From Gnetum montanum (lineage: Eukaryota; Streptophyta; Gnetopsida; Gnetales; Gnetaceae), in assembly GCA_015680685.1 (NCBI GenBank), contig MNCI01024064.1, forward strand, positions 82,271 to 146,270: a DNA stretch of 64,000 nucleotides, written 5' to 3'. Positions 24,405 through 36,196 of this stretch are shown piece by piece. The translations under genes and the position numbers were made by a program. The notes below the pieces were generated by a model. That model saw nothing but the letters and a program-made list of their open reading frames with translations, was not told the origin of the DNA and made no database searches. Positions within the stretch are counted from its first letter, which is position 1. Each line of letters begins with the position of its first letter.

Positions 24405-24860
24405 GCATCAACTCGTTTTAAAACCAAGGTAAGCAAACATTCGCTACGACATAAAACTGGAAAACCCTTAAATGTTTGCTACGATGTAAAGCTGGCAAAG
24501 TCGTAAACATCTTCTACGATGTAAAACTAGCAAAGTTGTACATGTCCACTATGATGTAAAATTGGCAATTCTTACACATGTCCGCCACGATGCTAAACTG
24601 GCAACGTGTTCCATCGTCCGCCACGACGCGAAACTAGCAAGGTAAGCACACATCTGCTGAGATGATAAACCAGCATAGATTTGTTCCTGGGTCATGATGC
24701 AAAACTCGTGTCCACAGCACGGTCTTATGGGACCATAAACCAGCTATTCCACCATCCACTATGACGTAAAACTAGAAAGTTACAATCTTCCCAAATGTTA
24801 AACTGGGACCATGGTCTGCTAAGACTTAAAACCAGCAATAACGGACAACCAGGACCCAAA
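24405..24860 (+). repeat. Repeat tract after integrase, element B
   Basis: About ten degenerate units with the core ACGATGTAAAACTGGCAAA and a preceding TCCGCC/TCTGCT word, spaced about 35-45 bp. The same tract follows integrase in C (30305-30665) and D (37310-37800). Confidence 0.8.
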
Positions 24861-26046
24861 ATTGAAATCCATTAGGCCAAAGAACAAGAGAGCGTGATCA
24901 TTCTTGCACTGCATCCCTACCAGATGGAGTGGGTACGACGTTGAAATGGATGCAACGTTGTTACCCCATCGGCATCCTACTGATTCCTCGGACATGCTGA
25001 AAGGCATACTACTGATCCCTCAGAGATGTTGCTACAATGACCACTCAATAGTTGTAGCTCCTGGGATCAACTTCATTGCTTAGAGCACTCAAAGAAGCTA
25101 TGGTCATCCATGGTTTCAGCAGCCTTCATCCATCGCTGTCACCAGATTCTAGCTTTGCATATTCATCTGACATGTTCTTTGCATAGTCTTTAGAGCAAGA
25201 TGAATTTGGCTGTCAACAACAACCACTGAACTACGACATCAACATTAGGACCCTTGCTTCTTGCTCTTTCCTTCCCTTTCATGAACTAAGCCTACCTTCG
25301 TTTGTTTCAACGACCTCCCTCCTTAGTTACTAGGACACTAGTTTCTGGCTCTTTGTTCTATGTTGAGTTTTTCAGGTCACTTGTTACAACGACGTTGATT
25401 AAGAGTGCTTCCATTGGAAGGTAAGGTGTTACAACATCCCGAGGTGGCTACTCAGACTAGCCCATCTACTTGAAAGGGCAAACCCTACCTCTCCCTCCAT
25501 TGGGTACACTGTCTTATTTTCCCCTTTCCTTGTCCTCATAATTGTCCCTATATTCTCCCCCTCCTATATACAATGTGAGCCTTAAGTCCATCCATTTTCA
25601 TTATCATGTCCACAAACTAGCGAAACACAACTCGCCTCTGGTGTAACATAGCTCACCTTGTGGAACACAATTTGCATTTATTCAAAAAAAATGGGATCTG
25701 GCAAAATGATTGTAAAACAATTCATCCAGGCCATGCAAGTGTAACACAACTCGCCCTTGCAAGCCATTCATATGCAATATAACAACGTAACCTTTCACAA
25801 ACACATTAGCAAAAGGATGTAATGACTCATTCACAAAAGCTTCATGTTCAAGTATTTCAGTCTTCCCCGAACCTCCTTTCTCTAAATTCCTATAAAAGCC
25901 CCTCCTGTACACTATTTTCCTCTGACCTTGCACTTCTAAGTTTGCTGGAGCAACATTTGAGCAAATGCCGATGGATGTTGTTGATCCCTTTACCTCTCTA
26001 GTGTTTTGTATTCTTTGTCGACATATTTTGGGAAAGCCCTCTAAAT
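24861..26046 (+). other. 3' untranslated region of element B
   Basis: No conserved coding frame. Short segments align with C and D, for example CCTCAGAGATGTTGCTAC near 25018 with CTAGAGATACTGCTACC in C. GTAACACAACTCGCC-like words recur at 25625-25760, as in C at 31505-31580. Confidence 0.55.
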
Positions 26047-26065
26047 GTCAACAAAGAGGGGTCAT
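26013..26065 (+). promoter_or_regulatory. Stem-loop and polypurine tract of element B
   Basis: CTTTGTCGAC (26013-26022) can pair with GTCAACAAAG (26047-26056); the polypurine tract AAAGAGGGGTCAT runs directly into the 3' LTR at 26066. The tract would prime plus-strand DNA synthesis. The same arrangement is present in C and D. Confidence 0.75.
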
Positions 26066-27441
26066 TGAAACACTATGGAAATTTTAAGGCCTCGTTGATT
26101 TAGCAAAGGGCTAGTGAATGAGACAAGGTGTCACAACAAGGCATGGTGCAGCAAGTTCCTTTGCAATCAAAGGTCTATCCTGCCACGTCACATGGCACAA
26201 CACAAGAAAATTCTAAAAGGCGGAGCAAAGTAATAGATGCATGGCAGAAAATTTCCAACTTTGGAAATTCCTTGTGCTCCGAAAATCTCAACTTTTTGGT
26301 AGGTTACGCTGCATTACGCAACATAGCATAACATTGCATTGTGTAGCGTAATTCTAGAAAGCGGTATGCGGCAACATCAAGAATGAAAAATGTACAGGGT
26401 TGCAATAAACACTTCATTTTTTCTTTACAAGTGTGCTATTTTATGCTAGATTACGATGTGTAGTGTAATCTAGCTCAATGCTACGTAAACCAACATATGA
26501 CACGATACGCTCTCCAGCGTATCGTTGCGTAATCAAGAAACAACCTATCTACAAAGCCCCGACAAGAGTAGTTTACGACGTGTTACGCTCTAGAGCGTAA
26601 GACAATGTGGCATCGTAAGCTTCATAACCATCACATCAGATCAATGGCATTCCTTTTTAGGTTTAGGACATGCGTCATCTAAACCACATTTTTCTCCTAA
26701 GCTTAACCTTATAAATATGCTAGTCGACAAAAAAAGAAAAGGAGGAGGCAGAGAAGCAAGCAGGGAGACAAAGAATTTCTCCTAAGATTGATAGATTTTC
26801 TCTGTGAGCAATTTTTCCTTCCATTGGCAATCGTTGACAATTTCCAGCGAGGATTGACAACAGAGCAAAGAACACCAAAATATCGAAGATAGTTGACAAG
26901 AACTTTTGTTTAGAAACAGCTAATTGATAGACATTCTGTTTCACGTTTGACCTCTTTGTATCTAGATCTGCTAGAACAAGGTAGATTGGTTTTTTGCTTG
27001 TTCCATCTTTACATAGGCTTCTTGTTATCAGTACGTGCTACGTGCTTTGCTTGGATTGAAGTCCACCTGTAATCATTATACATTCTATTTGAAAGTAGAA
27101 TCCTAGATCTTGGGGTTTGATCGCATTTCAAATCTGATTTCTTATCCTCTATTATCCAAATTTTTCAATTTCTCTTAAATTGATTACATATTTTTCAATT
27201 ATTTGTGAAATTAATGATGTTACCATCTTACCATAAAGGATCATAAAGAATCATCTCTTTGTCGCTTGAATATTGCAAAAATTTTACTAATTAAGTAGGT
27301 CCCTATCTGATTGACAAGATCGTTTAGGGCACCTCGGATTCATCTTCTCCCCAGCATGGTCCTCACACGGATCGAGGGTTAAAACTGTGTACACGGACTT
27401 TCACTTGGTATTTCTAGCCACCAATGTTTTCCGTCATTACA
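26066..27441 (+). repeat. 3' LTR of element B
   Basis: Begins TGAAACACTATGG and ends CGTCATTACA; partner of 9752-11116. TATA box at 26710-26717. Bases 26727-26927 are the source of the misplaced block at 24171-24371. Confidence 0.95.
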
Positions 27442-27446
27442 TAAAC
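27442..27446 (+). repeat. Target-site duplication of element B, right copy
   Basis: taaac, followed by the resumed RT frame of element C (NKVTIKDDFPLPS). Confidence 0.85.
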
Positions 27447-30294
27447 AAGGTAACAATCAAAGATGATTTTCCACTTCCAAGCATCAATAAACTCATTGAG
27501 ACTATGGCTGGTCATGCTCTATTATCCTTCATGGATGGTTGCTTCAGCTACAACCAAATTTGCATCAACCCAGAGCATCAGTTAAAAAAAATCTTCATGA
27601 ACCCATGGGGTATATTTTGTTACACCATGATTCCTTTTGGGCTCAAGAACACCAAAGCAACATACGAGCAAGCCATGAGTTACATCTTTAGCGACTACAT
27701 CCTAGAAACATTGAACGACTATGTGGATGATATAGTGGTGAAACATAAAGTAGCCGCTAATCATCCCAATGATCTAGGTGTAGTCCTCAAGCATTGCGAA
27801 ATGCATGATTTACACCTTAACCCAAAAAGGTATGTCCATGGGGTGAGAACCTAATGCATGTTAGGGTTTGTAGTATGGGAGGCTAGAATACGTGTGGACC
27901 TTGACAAAGTCAAGGCCAAGGTTAACCTGGTGCCACCTACAAATCTCAAGGAATTACATGGGTTACAAGGTAGAGTACAATTCATTAGAAGGTTTATAGT
28001 GAGGTTGACTAACAAGTTATACCCCATGAAACATCTACTAAATAAGGGTATTAACTTTGAATGAATGACACAGTGCCAAAAAGCCTTTGATGATTTGAAG
28101 AAAGAGCTCATGCACCTCCCAACTATCTACCCACCATAGAGGGATAAGCCTTTCTTCATCTATCTTGCCACCTCGGACATGTCTATTATAGCACTGTTAT
28201 ATCAAAAATGGAGTGACAGTTCTGAGATACCAGTGTACTACCTAAGTCATTGACTGATAGCGTACAAAGCAAAATACAATGAAGTAGAGAGAAACTGCCT
28301 TGCCTTAGTGTTTGCATTGAAGAAGTGGAGACACTACCTATTTTTTAGTAAAATTAACATTATTTGCAAAAGCAATATACTCCAAGCTATCAGAAACAAC
28401 CTGTATGAAAGTAGTATGATAGCCTAGTGGAAAGAAATAATAGAAAAAATTGATTTACATTATGTGATCCAATCATCAACGAAAGGTAAAGCTATAGCAA
28501 CGCAACTTACGGCACTCGTCAATGACCAGGCAATCATAGATCCTGAATTCTCAAATGACCATGTTGGCATTATCAACACCATCCCATCACATTCTGAAGT
28601 TACTCTACATTTCGATGGTGCCTCAACCATGGAAGGAGGTAGTGTAGCTACCATTATTATGTTCCCCTCTAGAGAAATGCAACCTATTGCTTATCATTTT
28701 GAGTTCCCATGTACAAACAATGTAGCAGAGTACGATGGGCTAATGATGGGCTCTTATCAACACAAGCACTTAACATACAATACCTATGATTCGTAGAGAT
28801 TTACAACTTGTTGTAAATCAAATCACTATGGTCTACGCTTGCGAGGTTACACACCTGCAATCCTAATTTGACTTAGCAAAAAGTTTACTCAAACAATTTG
28901 TAGCTATAGATGTGGAACACGTGCCACATAATGAAAACTCTGTTGCAAATGTCCTAGCCACCCTGTCATTAAACATGCCGCCACATTTGTTCATGAATTT
29001 TCTGATCTTGATTACTGAGTGTATAGAGCCTATGGCTACGGATACCCAAGAGTGGTACTCCAACATTAAAGCCTACCTGCAACATAGCAAGACCCCAAGT
29101 GGATTGGAATCTACTTATAGAGATGTGATCTGCAAGCATGCTCAGAAATATGTGCTCATAGGAGACAAAACCTTGTGTAAATGCTCCTATGATGAAATAT
29201 TTATAGCATGCATAAATGAGGAGCAAGCATAGAAGGTGATTAATGAAGTACATGAAGGACTGTGTGGTGGACACATAGCACCTCGAGCTATGGCTAAAAA
29301 AATCTGATGCCTAGGGTACTACTAACCTCACATGGAGCATGATTTCCTAGCCAAAATTAAGATGTGTGAAACATGCTAGAGATATGCAAATCTCATACAT
29401 GTTTCACCTATAGAGATGCATCTGATGTAAATCACGTGGCATTTCTAGTGATGGGGACTAGACCTCCTAAGACCTATCATGCCTAAGTCTTCCATAGGGC
29501 ATAGCTTCATCATCACTGCCACTGATTATTTTACTATGTGAGTGGAAGTTATTCCCCTGAGGAAGACTACATCTCAATAGATTTTCCACTTCATCTTGAA
29601 TAATATCGTGACAAGGTTTGGGCTTCTCATTACTATTGTGACCAACAACGGGCCTGAGTTTAGTAGTGAAGAAACCTAAATCTTTTGTAGCAATCTTGGC
29701 ATTAGGAAATCATTCTCCTCATCATATTACCCATAGAAGAATGGACAAGAAGAGGCCACAAACAAGTCCATCATCAACTTGCTAAAGAAAATGCTTAACA
29801 ACAGTAAGCGGCAATGGCATGAGAAAATCCTCTATGTGCTGTGGGCTTACAGGATGACATGTAGGACTATGATAGGTAAGACACGTTATAGTATTATTTA
29901 TGGATTCAAAGTCATGTTACCTCTTGAATTGCAAGTGCCATCACTTCGGAGGATCCTATCAAATGTCGTAAGCGAAGCCCAGAACAATGAGTCAAGGATC
30001 ATGAACCTTGACTCAATAGAGGAGGAGCATGCACAAACACTAAGTCACATAGAGCATTATCAGAACAAGCGGCAGAAAAAACATCATGCAAATCTACATC
30101 AACGGCCAATACAGAAGAAAGACCTTATTCTCAAGGTTTTTCGTGAGCATATGAAAAAATTCTCAGCAAACTAGAAAGGTCCATACATTGTTACAAAAGC
30201 CTTTGCAAACGGAGCCTTCAAGCTGGTAGACATGGATGACAATGATTTTGCAAATCCATTGAATCACTCGTATCTTAAGCTATACTACATTTGA
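27442..30294 (+). pseudogene. RT (rest) - RNase H - second RNase H - integrase, element C
   Basis: Continuation of 9161-9751 after element B. RT with IPFGLKNTKATYEQAM and the catalytic YVDDIVV (27718-27740), connection, first RNase H (28130-28480), second RNase H (28590-28960) with TLHFDGAST and NNVAEYDGL, integrase zinc region (29240-29390) and core (29450-29830). The third catalytic residue is kept (GQEEATNK), while the second is altered (TNNG where D has IDNG). Stops at 27852, 28063, 28130 and others show decay. It ends at TGA 30292-30294 after YLKLYYI. Confidence 0.9.
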
Positions 30295-30665
30295 TGCATG
30301 AGGCAAATAAGAAGATCATCCACTACGACATAAAATTGGCAAAGGTACGCAAACGTCCACTATGACATAAAACTGGCACAGCTTCACCATCTTCCTCTAC
30401 GACGTAAAATTGGCAAAGCTAATCATGTCCACTATGATGTAAAACTAGCACAACATGTCTGCTATGACATAAAACTAGCAAAGGTAGTTTACTATGACTA
30501 TAAACTGGCACAAACTATCTGCCATGATGTAAAACTGGCAAATCCTGTCCACTATACTGATAAATTAGCATTGCGGTCTACTGGAACTTGAAACCAACAC
30601 ATAATGGTCTGTTGAGACCTTAAACTAGCACATATGGTCTACTAGGAGCTTAAATTGGGTTCCTA
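30295..30665 (+). repeat. Repeat tract after integrase, element C
   Basis: About nine to ten units of the type TCCACTATGATGTAAAACT followed by AGCA or GGCA, spaced about 35 bp, degrading to GGTCTACTGGAACTTGAAAC at the right end. Homologous to the tracts in B and D. Confidence 0.8.
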
Positions 30666-31977
30666 GCTCGTCCCTAGCATGCATCTACAACACTCCAACA
30701 TAAGTGAGGATACACACCATCAACATGGGGTGGGGCATTGTAGTTCCTAAATGCAATTCACAATGCTAAGAGAACATCCTTGGGAACATATGCAATGCCA
30801 CTTCCCCTGACATCTTGCTGATCCTACGGAGATGTCTTATGACATCTTACTGACCTTCTAGAGATACTGCTACCATGAACCTTTGCCATGGTAGCAGCTT
30901 CCTGGGTTAGCACCTACTGCTGGAGTTCCAGCAGTATTGTGGCCTAGTCACAATATTGTTTTCCTCTAGCCCCTACCCCTATTCATGCTCAAAATATGTT
31001 CAACTATTAGGTAGCTACTCCCATAGCTGAAGTGCATATCTTTACCTTTGGCAAGGATTCCTGAGCATTTGCAGTCATAGCACTTCCTAGCTACCTTGGT
31101 GTTGACCTCTTCATGCAGATGTTGCTGGAGCTATTTCTAGCCTTTCTAGTTTTGACATTGAATGGCTTAATAACAATGTCTATTATTCTAATAGTATTCA
31201 TAGCAAGTAGGATTTTTGCATTAATTTTTCATCATGGTTGTTTCTTCTAGTTTTCTTTCTATTATGTTTACAAGGTGCATACCAGAGGGGTGTCGGTTAG
31301 ATATGCATAGCACCATAATGGTAGAACCCTATATCATTCAAAGGTCATAGTCCTCACTAGCTTAGCTATTCTAGAGTGCATCGCTTGCTTTCCCCCTTAC
31401 CCTATTCCTTGTACTCACAATCTACTTTCTAACCAGTTTTACAAGCTTTCCTTGACACTTGTCAAGCCATCCCATAACGCCAACCACAATGTCCATGATG
31501 CATGTAACACAACTCGCCACATGGAAAGCATCTGTAGGTGGGTTAAAGCCCCACATGGATGTAACGCAACTCATCCTAGGAAAAAGACACCTGTCCTGCA
31601 ACAACAAGGTTGTTTGCACATGTAAATAACAAGACAACATAAGAAAAAGCATGAAAGAGCTTTGCTCATGAAAAATGAAGCATGCCTAAAACAAATGGCA
31701 CATAAGCTATTTCGCAATCACCCTCTCTAAACGTTCCAACAAGAGGTTGAAGGTTAGCAAAAATAAAGATGACCACACAAACATCTCCCTCACAAGCGCT
31801 CTGATAAGGGATTCTACTAAGTTTTATCCTTTCCATTTTCTTGAACTTCCTCCACCAATATTTTTCCCATCCCTTTTCTTGCATAACCAATGAAACACTC
31901 TCAAGCATAGCTAAGGAATATCTTGGTGATCACCATAAATCAATGTTAGCATTTTTTCATCCATGGTGTTTCTTATT
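30666..31977 (+). other. 3' untranslated region of element C
   Basis: No supported gene. Short segments align with B and D (GAGATACTGCTACC near 30858). GTAACACAACTCGCC at 31506-31520 and GTAACGCAACTCATCC at 31561-31576 repeat a motif seen in B. Confidence 0.5.
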
Positions 31978-32030
31978 CTTTGTCGACATCTCTTGGGTCT
32001 ATCCTCCAAACGTCGACAAAGAGGGGCCAA
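31978..32030 (+). promoter_or_regulatory. Stem-loop and polypurine tract of element C
   Basis: CTTTGTCGAC (31978-31987) and GTCGACAAAG (32012-32021) are a perfect 10-bp inverted repeat; AAAGAGGGGCCAA then leads into the 3' LTR. Confidence 0.75.
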
Positions 32031-33885
32031 TGAAACATCCTAAAAAATTTCATGTCATTCTTGCTTCACCAGGATTTTGGAAATTCAAGTAGAGGATTTC
32101 CATAAGTGTAGCATCATGGCAGTTTGGCAGGAAATGAATGCTCTAAGTTTAGATTTTCCTGTTCAACAAGTTTTCTACATTCAATGCTGATAGGCCCAAC
32201 AGACTCTCTAGCCTACCCATCTGAACAATTCATCCGACTGACAGTCTACTCAAAAAACATCCGTGGGGTTGTTACTAGTGCTTAGGATGCACCAAACAAT
32301 TTGGCAAGGTCTCTAGTCAAGAATTTTGCTACACTACGCTATGCTATATAGCATAGCAGGCCTCCGAGAATAGTCTCTCAAGTGACCAAACTGTTGCAAC
32401 ACAAGGTGCTATGCTATCCTATGCTAGGTAGTGTAGCACAGCATAGGAAAAGTAAAGTAGAAAGGCCCATCTTACTTAGTCATTTCAATTGCACTCAGCA
32501 GGCACCGCCTACTTTCAAAACTAGTTTCTTCGATTAGCTTTAGGTCTTTTAGAAAATCTCCTCTTACTAGAAAAATAATAGATTAAGGAAGAAAGAAGTA
32601 GGCTATGTTGGCTTCTACACTATGCTATGCTACGTAGTGTAGCACAACATAGAAAATAATGTTGAATGTCAAAAGGCATCCCCAAAATGCGAGATTAGCA
32701 AATTTAGAAACTTCACATCATAGAGAACAAGTGTTGCATATTGTCAACATGATCATCAGGCAAAGGTTCACAACTTAAGTGCAAGTTGCAGTTAAGGCTA
32801 GCTACTACACTATGCTATGCTACATAGTGTAGCATAGCATAGCCAACATGCAGAAGCAGCCAAAGCACTTCAAAGGCTTCTAACACCTACAATCAACTTC
32901 AATGAAAATTTCTTCTTTGAGCTGGTGGCTATGCTATGCTATGATAACATGCTACAGTTCATAGCATAGCATAGCGTAGCAGGTGGCAATGCTACATTGG
33001 TGTGCTTCACTCCTTGTCTCCATCGTTGGTATACTTTATCATAGCATCTCCAATTTTGATAGTGTAATTGTAGCAGGGCAGGCTCGTCAACTAATCAGCT
33101 TTTCATGTCCATGCAGCATGGACAGATCAACATCTTGTGGGTCTAGGACACGCAGCATCCAAATCACATTTCTTGCGTACTCCTTTTCCTATAAATACCC
33201 CGACGAGAAATGTTTCAGGGGTTGGCAAAAATTGAGTAGGATTGGAAAAATTTGAGCAAGGGTTGTCAAAATATTGTAGGTGATTGGAGTTTTGAACAAA
33301 AAGTTGGCAAAAATTTGATAGATGTTTGGTAAATACTAGGGTTGGCAATTCTGAGCATTACTAACTTTCGCGAGTTGATGAAATCAAAGGGTTGACATCC
33401 CCATTTGGCATATTCTATTAGCTCTCTTCTATTGCCTTTGTAACATTTCACTCTGTGAGCTCTTGAATCCATGTTCAAGCACACATTTGGCTTTCTTTCT
33501 ATGTCTTGGTTACTTTTGGGATCTCTGTGTTTCTCAGTGTGGCACAAGTATTTGTATCCACCTTGACAAAGTAAAGTCGTAATCTTGAAGCGGTGCACTT
33601 CCTGATTCTAGTTTGCTTTACCTTTTCTGCTTATTATTTCATTTCTACATCATTTTCACTTCCTTGCATTTAATAATCATTATTTCACAATATAAGTAGT
33701 ATTTCATATCAAATTTTTGAAAAAGGCTTAGTGATGCCAACTAAGTCCCTATCTGATTAACCAAACCATTCAGGGCACCCCATTTTCATTTTATCCAGCA
33801 CGACCCTCACATGAATCTAGGGTTAAGATTGTCCGACCGACGACCTCCTGGTATTTTCCAGCCATCGAAATTTTTGGTTGCTACA
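32031..33885 (+). repeat. 3' LTR of element C
   Basis: Begins TGAAACATCC and ends GGTTGCTACA. U5 (33740-33885) aligns with B and D. TATA box at 33190-33197. U3 has five palindromic blocks built from GCTATGCTA/TAGCATAGC (see separate entry). The 5' partner is not in the window, so the right boundary rests on homology; the following ccttg should be the target duplication. Confidence 0.85.
32328..32980 (+). repeat. Palindromic GCTATGCTA blocks in U3 of LTR C
   Basis: Hairpin-forming blocks at 32328-32358, 32407-32447, 32615-32652, 32804-32842 and 32928-32980. The clearest has arms CTACACTATG and CATAGTGTAG. Spacing is irregular (about 80-210 bp). Confidence 0.8.
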
Positions 33886-33890
33886 CCTTG

Positions 33891-34725
33891 TTGGACACCT
33901 TGGAAGTATGCATTACCAAGAAACATATTATACTGCTACATTGGAGTAGGTTAGTTCATGATGTAGTATCCCAATGACTTGTAGCTTGCCATTATTAATA
34001 TTGTTGTATGGATTATGGATATGCATCAACTAGATAATAAAATCTAGTTGGGTATGGAATCCTCATTGTATTTTTGACAAACTTGGAAAGTAAGGACATC
34101 CTAGATCATCCCATTTTATCTATCATATGGGCCATTACTAGGTAGCACAATAGTCCCAAGGACTGTTATCATTGGAGTATGATGTCTCTTGTTTTGGTTT
34201 AGCATGCATAAATGAAGAAACTTTGGATTTTTCCCTATCATCATTCTTCTTCTTATGATTTGAAGGATCATTAACTTTCATTGTAGAATTAACAACTTGA
34301 TCATCAATGGCTTTAAGGATATTTGTTATCTTCTCATTCATTATGTTTCACACTTGTTCCACTTTGTAGGCTAGATCTATCAAGGCGTTCTTGGTTCTAA
34401 CTTCTTTTGCACTAGGACCTTGATGAAATTGGAAGGTTCAAGTTTACCTTAAAAATTCATGCTCTCCTTCCTTAGTTGTGGATTACAATCATGCTCCTCT
34501 ACATTCTATCTCTTCTGCCACTCACTTTCCATTCCTATAATAGTATCTAGCAACATCTTGATTTTGGCCACAAACTTTCTATAAACTTGGCCCATCGTGT
34601 ACATCTCTATACATTATCTAGTCTCCTATCTTAAATCCTCTATAATGTGCATCAATTTTTTCCATGTGACCATTTGCTTTTGAATATTTGGAATGTGGGG
34701 GTAGGTTTAAAATTTGACATAGAAC
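33891..34725 (-). pseudogene. Element E: downstream part of decayed gag-like gene
   Basis: Minus-strand frames give KLMHIIEDLR, VYRKFVAKIKMLLDTIIGME and a 67-codon open stretch (34138-34341) with NEKITNILKAIDD, a lysine-rich part and SPWDYCAT. This continues the reading of 51778-52605 across the insertion of D. I do not recognise the family; its position after a PBS and LTR argues for a Gag-like or first-ORF protein. Multiple stops. Element C lies directly left, so C probably inserted into E. Confidence 0.5.
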
Positions 34726-34730
34726 ATATG
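34726..34730 (-). repeat. Target-site duplication of element D, left copy
   Basis: atatg, matching 51773-51777 on the other side of D. Confidence 0.9.
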
Positions 34731-36143
34731 TGTAACGACGGAAAATGTCGGCAGCTGGAAAATGCCAAACAAAATTCCGTGTACACAGTCCTGACCACGG
34801 ATCCATGCGAGGGCTATGCTGGAAAAATGAATCCGTGGTGCCCTGAATGGTCTTGTCGATCAGACAGGGACTTACTAATCAGTAAAATCAGTTTAAGATT
34901 ATAAATATTTCGTGGAGCGATTTGGTTGGATAAATCATAGAAGGAGAGAAAACTATGTAGATAAAGTTACAACAACGATGATAACGTTAACACGACAAAT
35001 GCGAATTAGATTTAGCGAGGTACGTGATTACAGGATCCAGACTTTGACACAAAGGAGAAATTTAAGTATTTCATACACAAAGTTACAATAAGAAGATTCC
35101 GATTACCTTCTGCAAAACATACATAAAATAACAAGGAAAATTTTCTTACAAAGAATGTAGAATGGAGCTTAGTCTACCTCAGAAATCACAGATGGAATAC
35201 AAGGAAGGTCAAGCTCGAACACCTATCATCAACTACGTCCGATTAATAGATCTTGGTAACTTCACCAGATGATCTCTGGATCTCTAATCTATCCTTTTTG
35301 CTTCGGGTAGATGCTACTCAAAGCTATCGAAGATCACCAATGAGAAAGCTATTTTTTCGCCAAAGAGATATGATTACATCTACTGTCGATGCTTGAAGAC
35401 TGTCTCTTGTCTCTGCTCGGAGATGATAACTTCTCAAATGCTTAGAAAATTCCCTTGCCTCTTCGATTTGCCCTCCCCGTATCTTTGTCAACTAGAGTAT
35501 TTATAGGCTGTGATGTCCTGTGGAAAAGGTGCAACCCTGATGACATGTGTCCTGAACTTTCCGAGACCGTTGACTTGACTAACTGACTCGGTCGCGTCAA
35601 ATGGCAACATACGCTGTTTGCGCTTTTGCTGAAGCTACTTCATGATTACGCGCAATACGCTCATCAGTGTATTACGTGTGTGGATAACAAATGCGTAACT
35701 GCTTTGATCAGCTTTACGTTGTATCACATTTGTTTACGCTGCATTGCGTGGCGGCGCATAACAAAGCATGAGAATGATGCATCAAGCTATTTTGCGCTCA
35801 TTTACGCAACGGAGCATAGTGAAGCATAAAATGACCAAATTAATGACAAATTACGCGGGTGTACGCTGTGTAGCATAACTAGCGTAAAATGATCAGTTTG
35901 TGAAAAAGAACAGCCGATCTGTCGCATGTTTTACGCTAAGCATCATCACGCAATATTGTGTAATGTAGCGTAACAATAGAAAACATAGTAAAATCTGGGA
36001 TCTGTAAAGGAAATCGAAGACTTGATGCTACATGACTCTTTGTCTTGCTCTTCCTTGTTCTCCCTTCTAGAATTTTGACATGTGCTTTCGCCTGAATCAC
36101 GAATCTTTTCCTGATGCTGACTCGCAATTTTCACGGTGTTTCA
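34731..36143 (-). repeat. 3' LTR of element D
   Basis: Plus-strand ends TGTAACGACG...CACGGTGTTTCA. Pairs with 50359-51772. TATA box on the minus strand at 35498-35505. Region 35600-35990 is dense in TTACGC/GCGTAA words that can pair. Confidence 0.97.
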
Positions 36144-36196
36144 ATGGCCCCTCTTTGTTGACAGTTAGAGGGCTTGCCTGAAAGACGTCGACAAAG
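36144..36196 (-). promoter_or_regulatory. Polypurine tract and stem-loop of element D
   Basis: On the minus strand GTCGACAAAG's partner CTTTGTCGAC (plus 36187-36196) is followed by GTCAACAAAG (plus 36153-36162) and then the tract AAAGAGGGGCCAT abutting the LTR. One mismatch in the 10-bp stem. Confidence 0.75.

Larger units (their letters stand above)
9752..27441 (+). mobile_element. Element B: complete Tat-like retrotransposon with antisense gene
   Basis: Bounded by LTRs 9752-11116 and 26066-27441 and by matching taaac duplications. Internal order: leader, gag, protease, repeat tract, antisense gene on the minus strand, second part of the tract, RT, RNase H, second RNase H, integrase, repeat tract, 3' untranslated DNA, stem-loop, polypurine tract. 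All frames carry stops and frameshifts. The two LTRs differ at many positions by eye, far more than the D LTRs do, so B is older than D. Confidence 0.95.
7134..33885 (+). mobile_element. Element C: Tat-like retrotransposon interrupted by element B
   Basis: Parts in order: gag-protease linker and protease (7344-8450), degenerate tract, start of RT (9161-9751), element B inserted, then the rest of RT, RNase H, second RNase H and integrase (27442-30294), a repeat tract, 3' untranslated DNA, polypurine tract and 3' LTR (32031-33885). RT sequence resumes in register across B after removal of one taaac copy. Its 5' LTR and gag are not right of A, so A probably inserted into it and the remainder lies left of the window. 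There is no antisense gene between protease and RT. Confidence 0.8.

Noticed and set aside
25682-25933. A second antisense gene in the 3' region of B (and 31666-31908 in C)
   Set aside because: The two frames do not align with each other and D has nothing similar.
32328-32980. CRISPR-like array
   Set aside because: Repeats are self-complementary, unequal in length and irregularly spaced, in a plant LTR.
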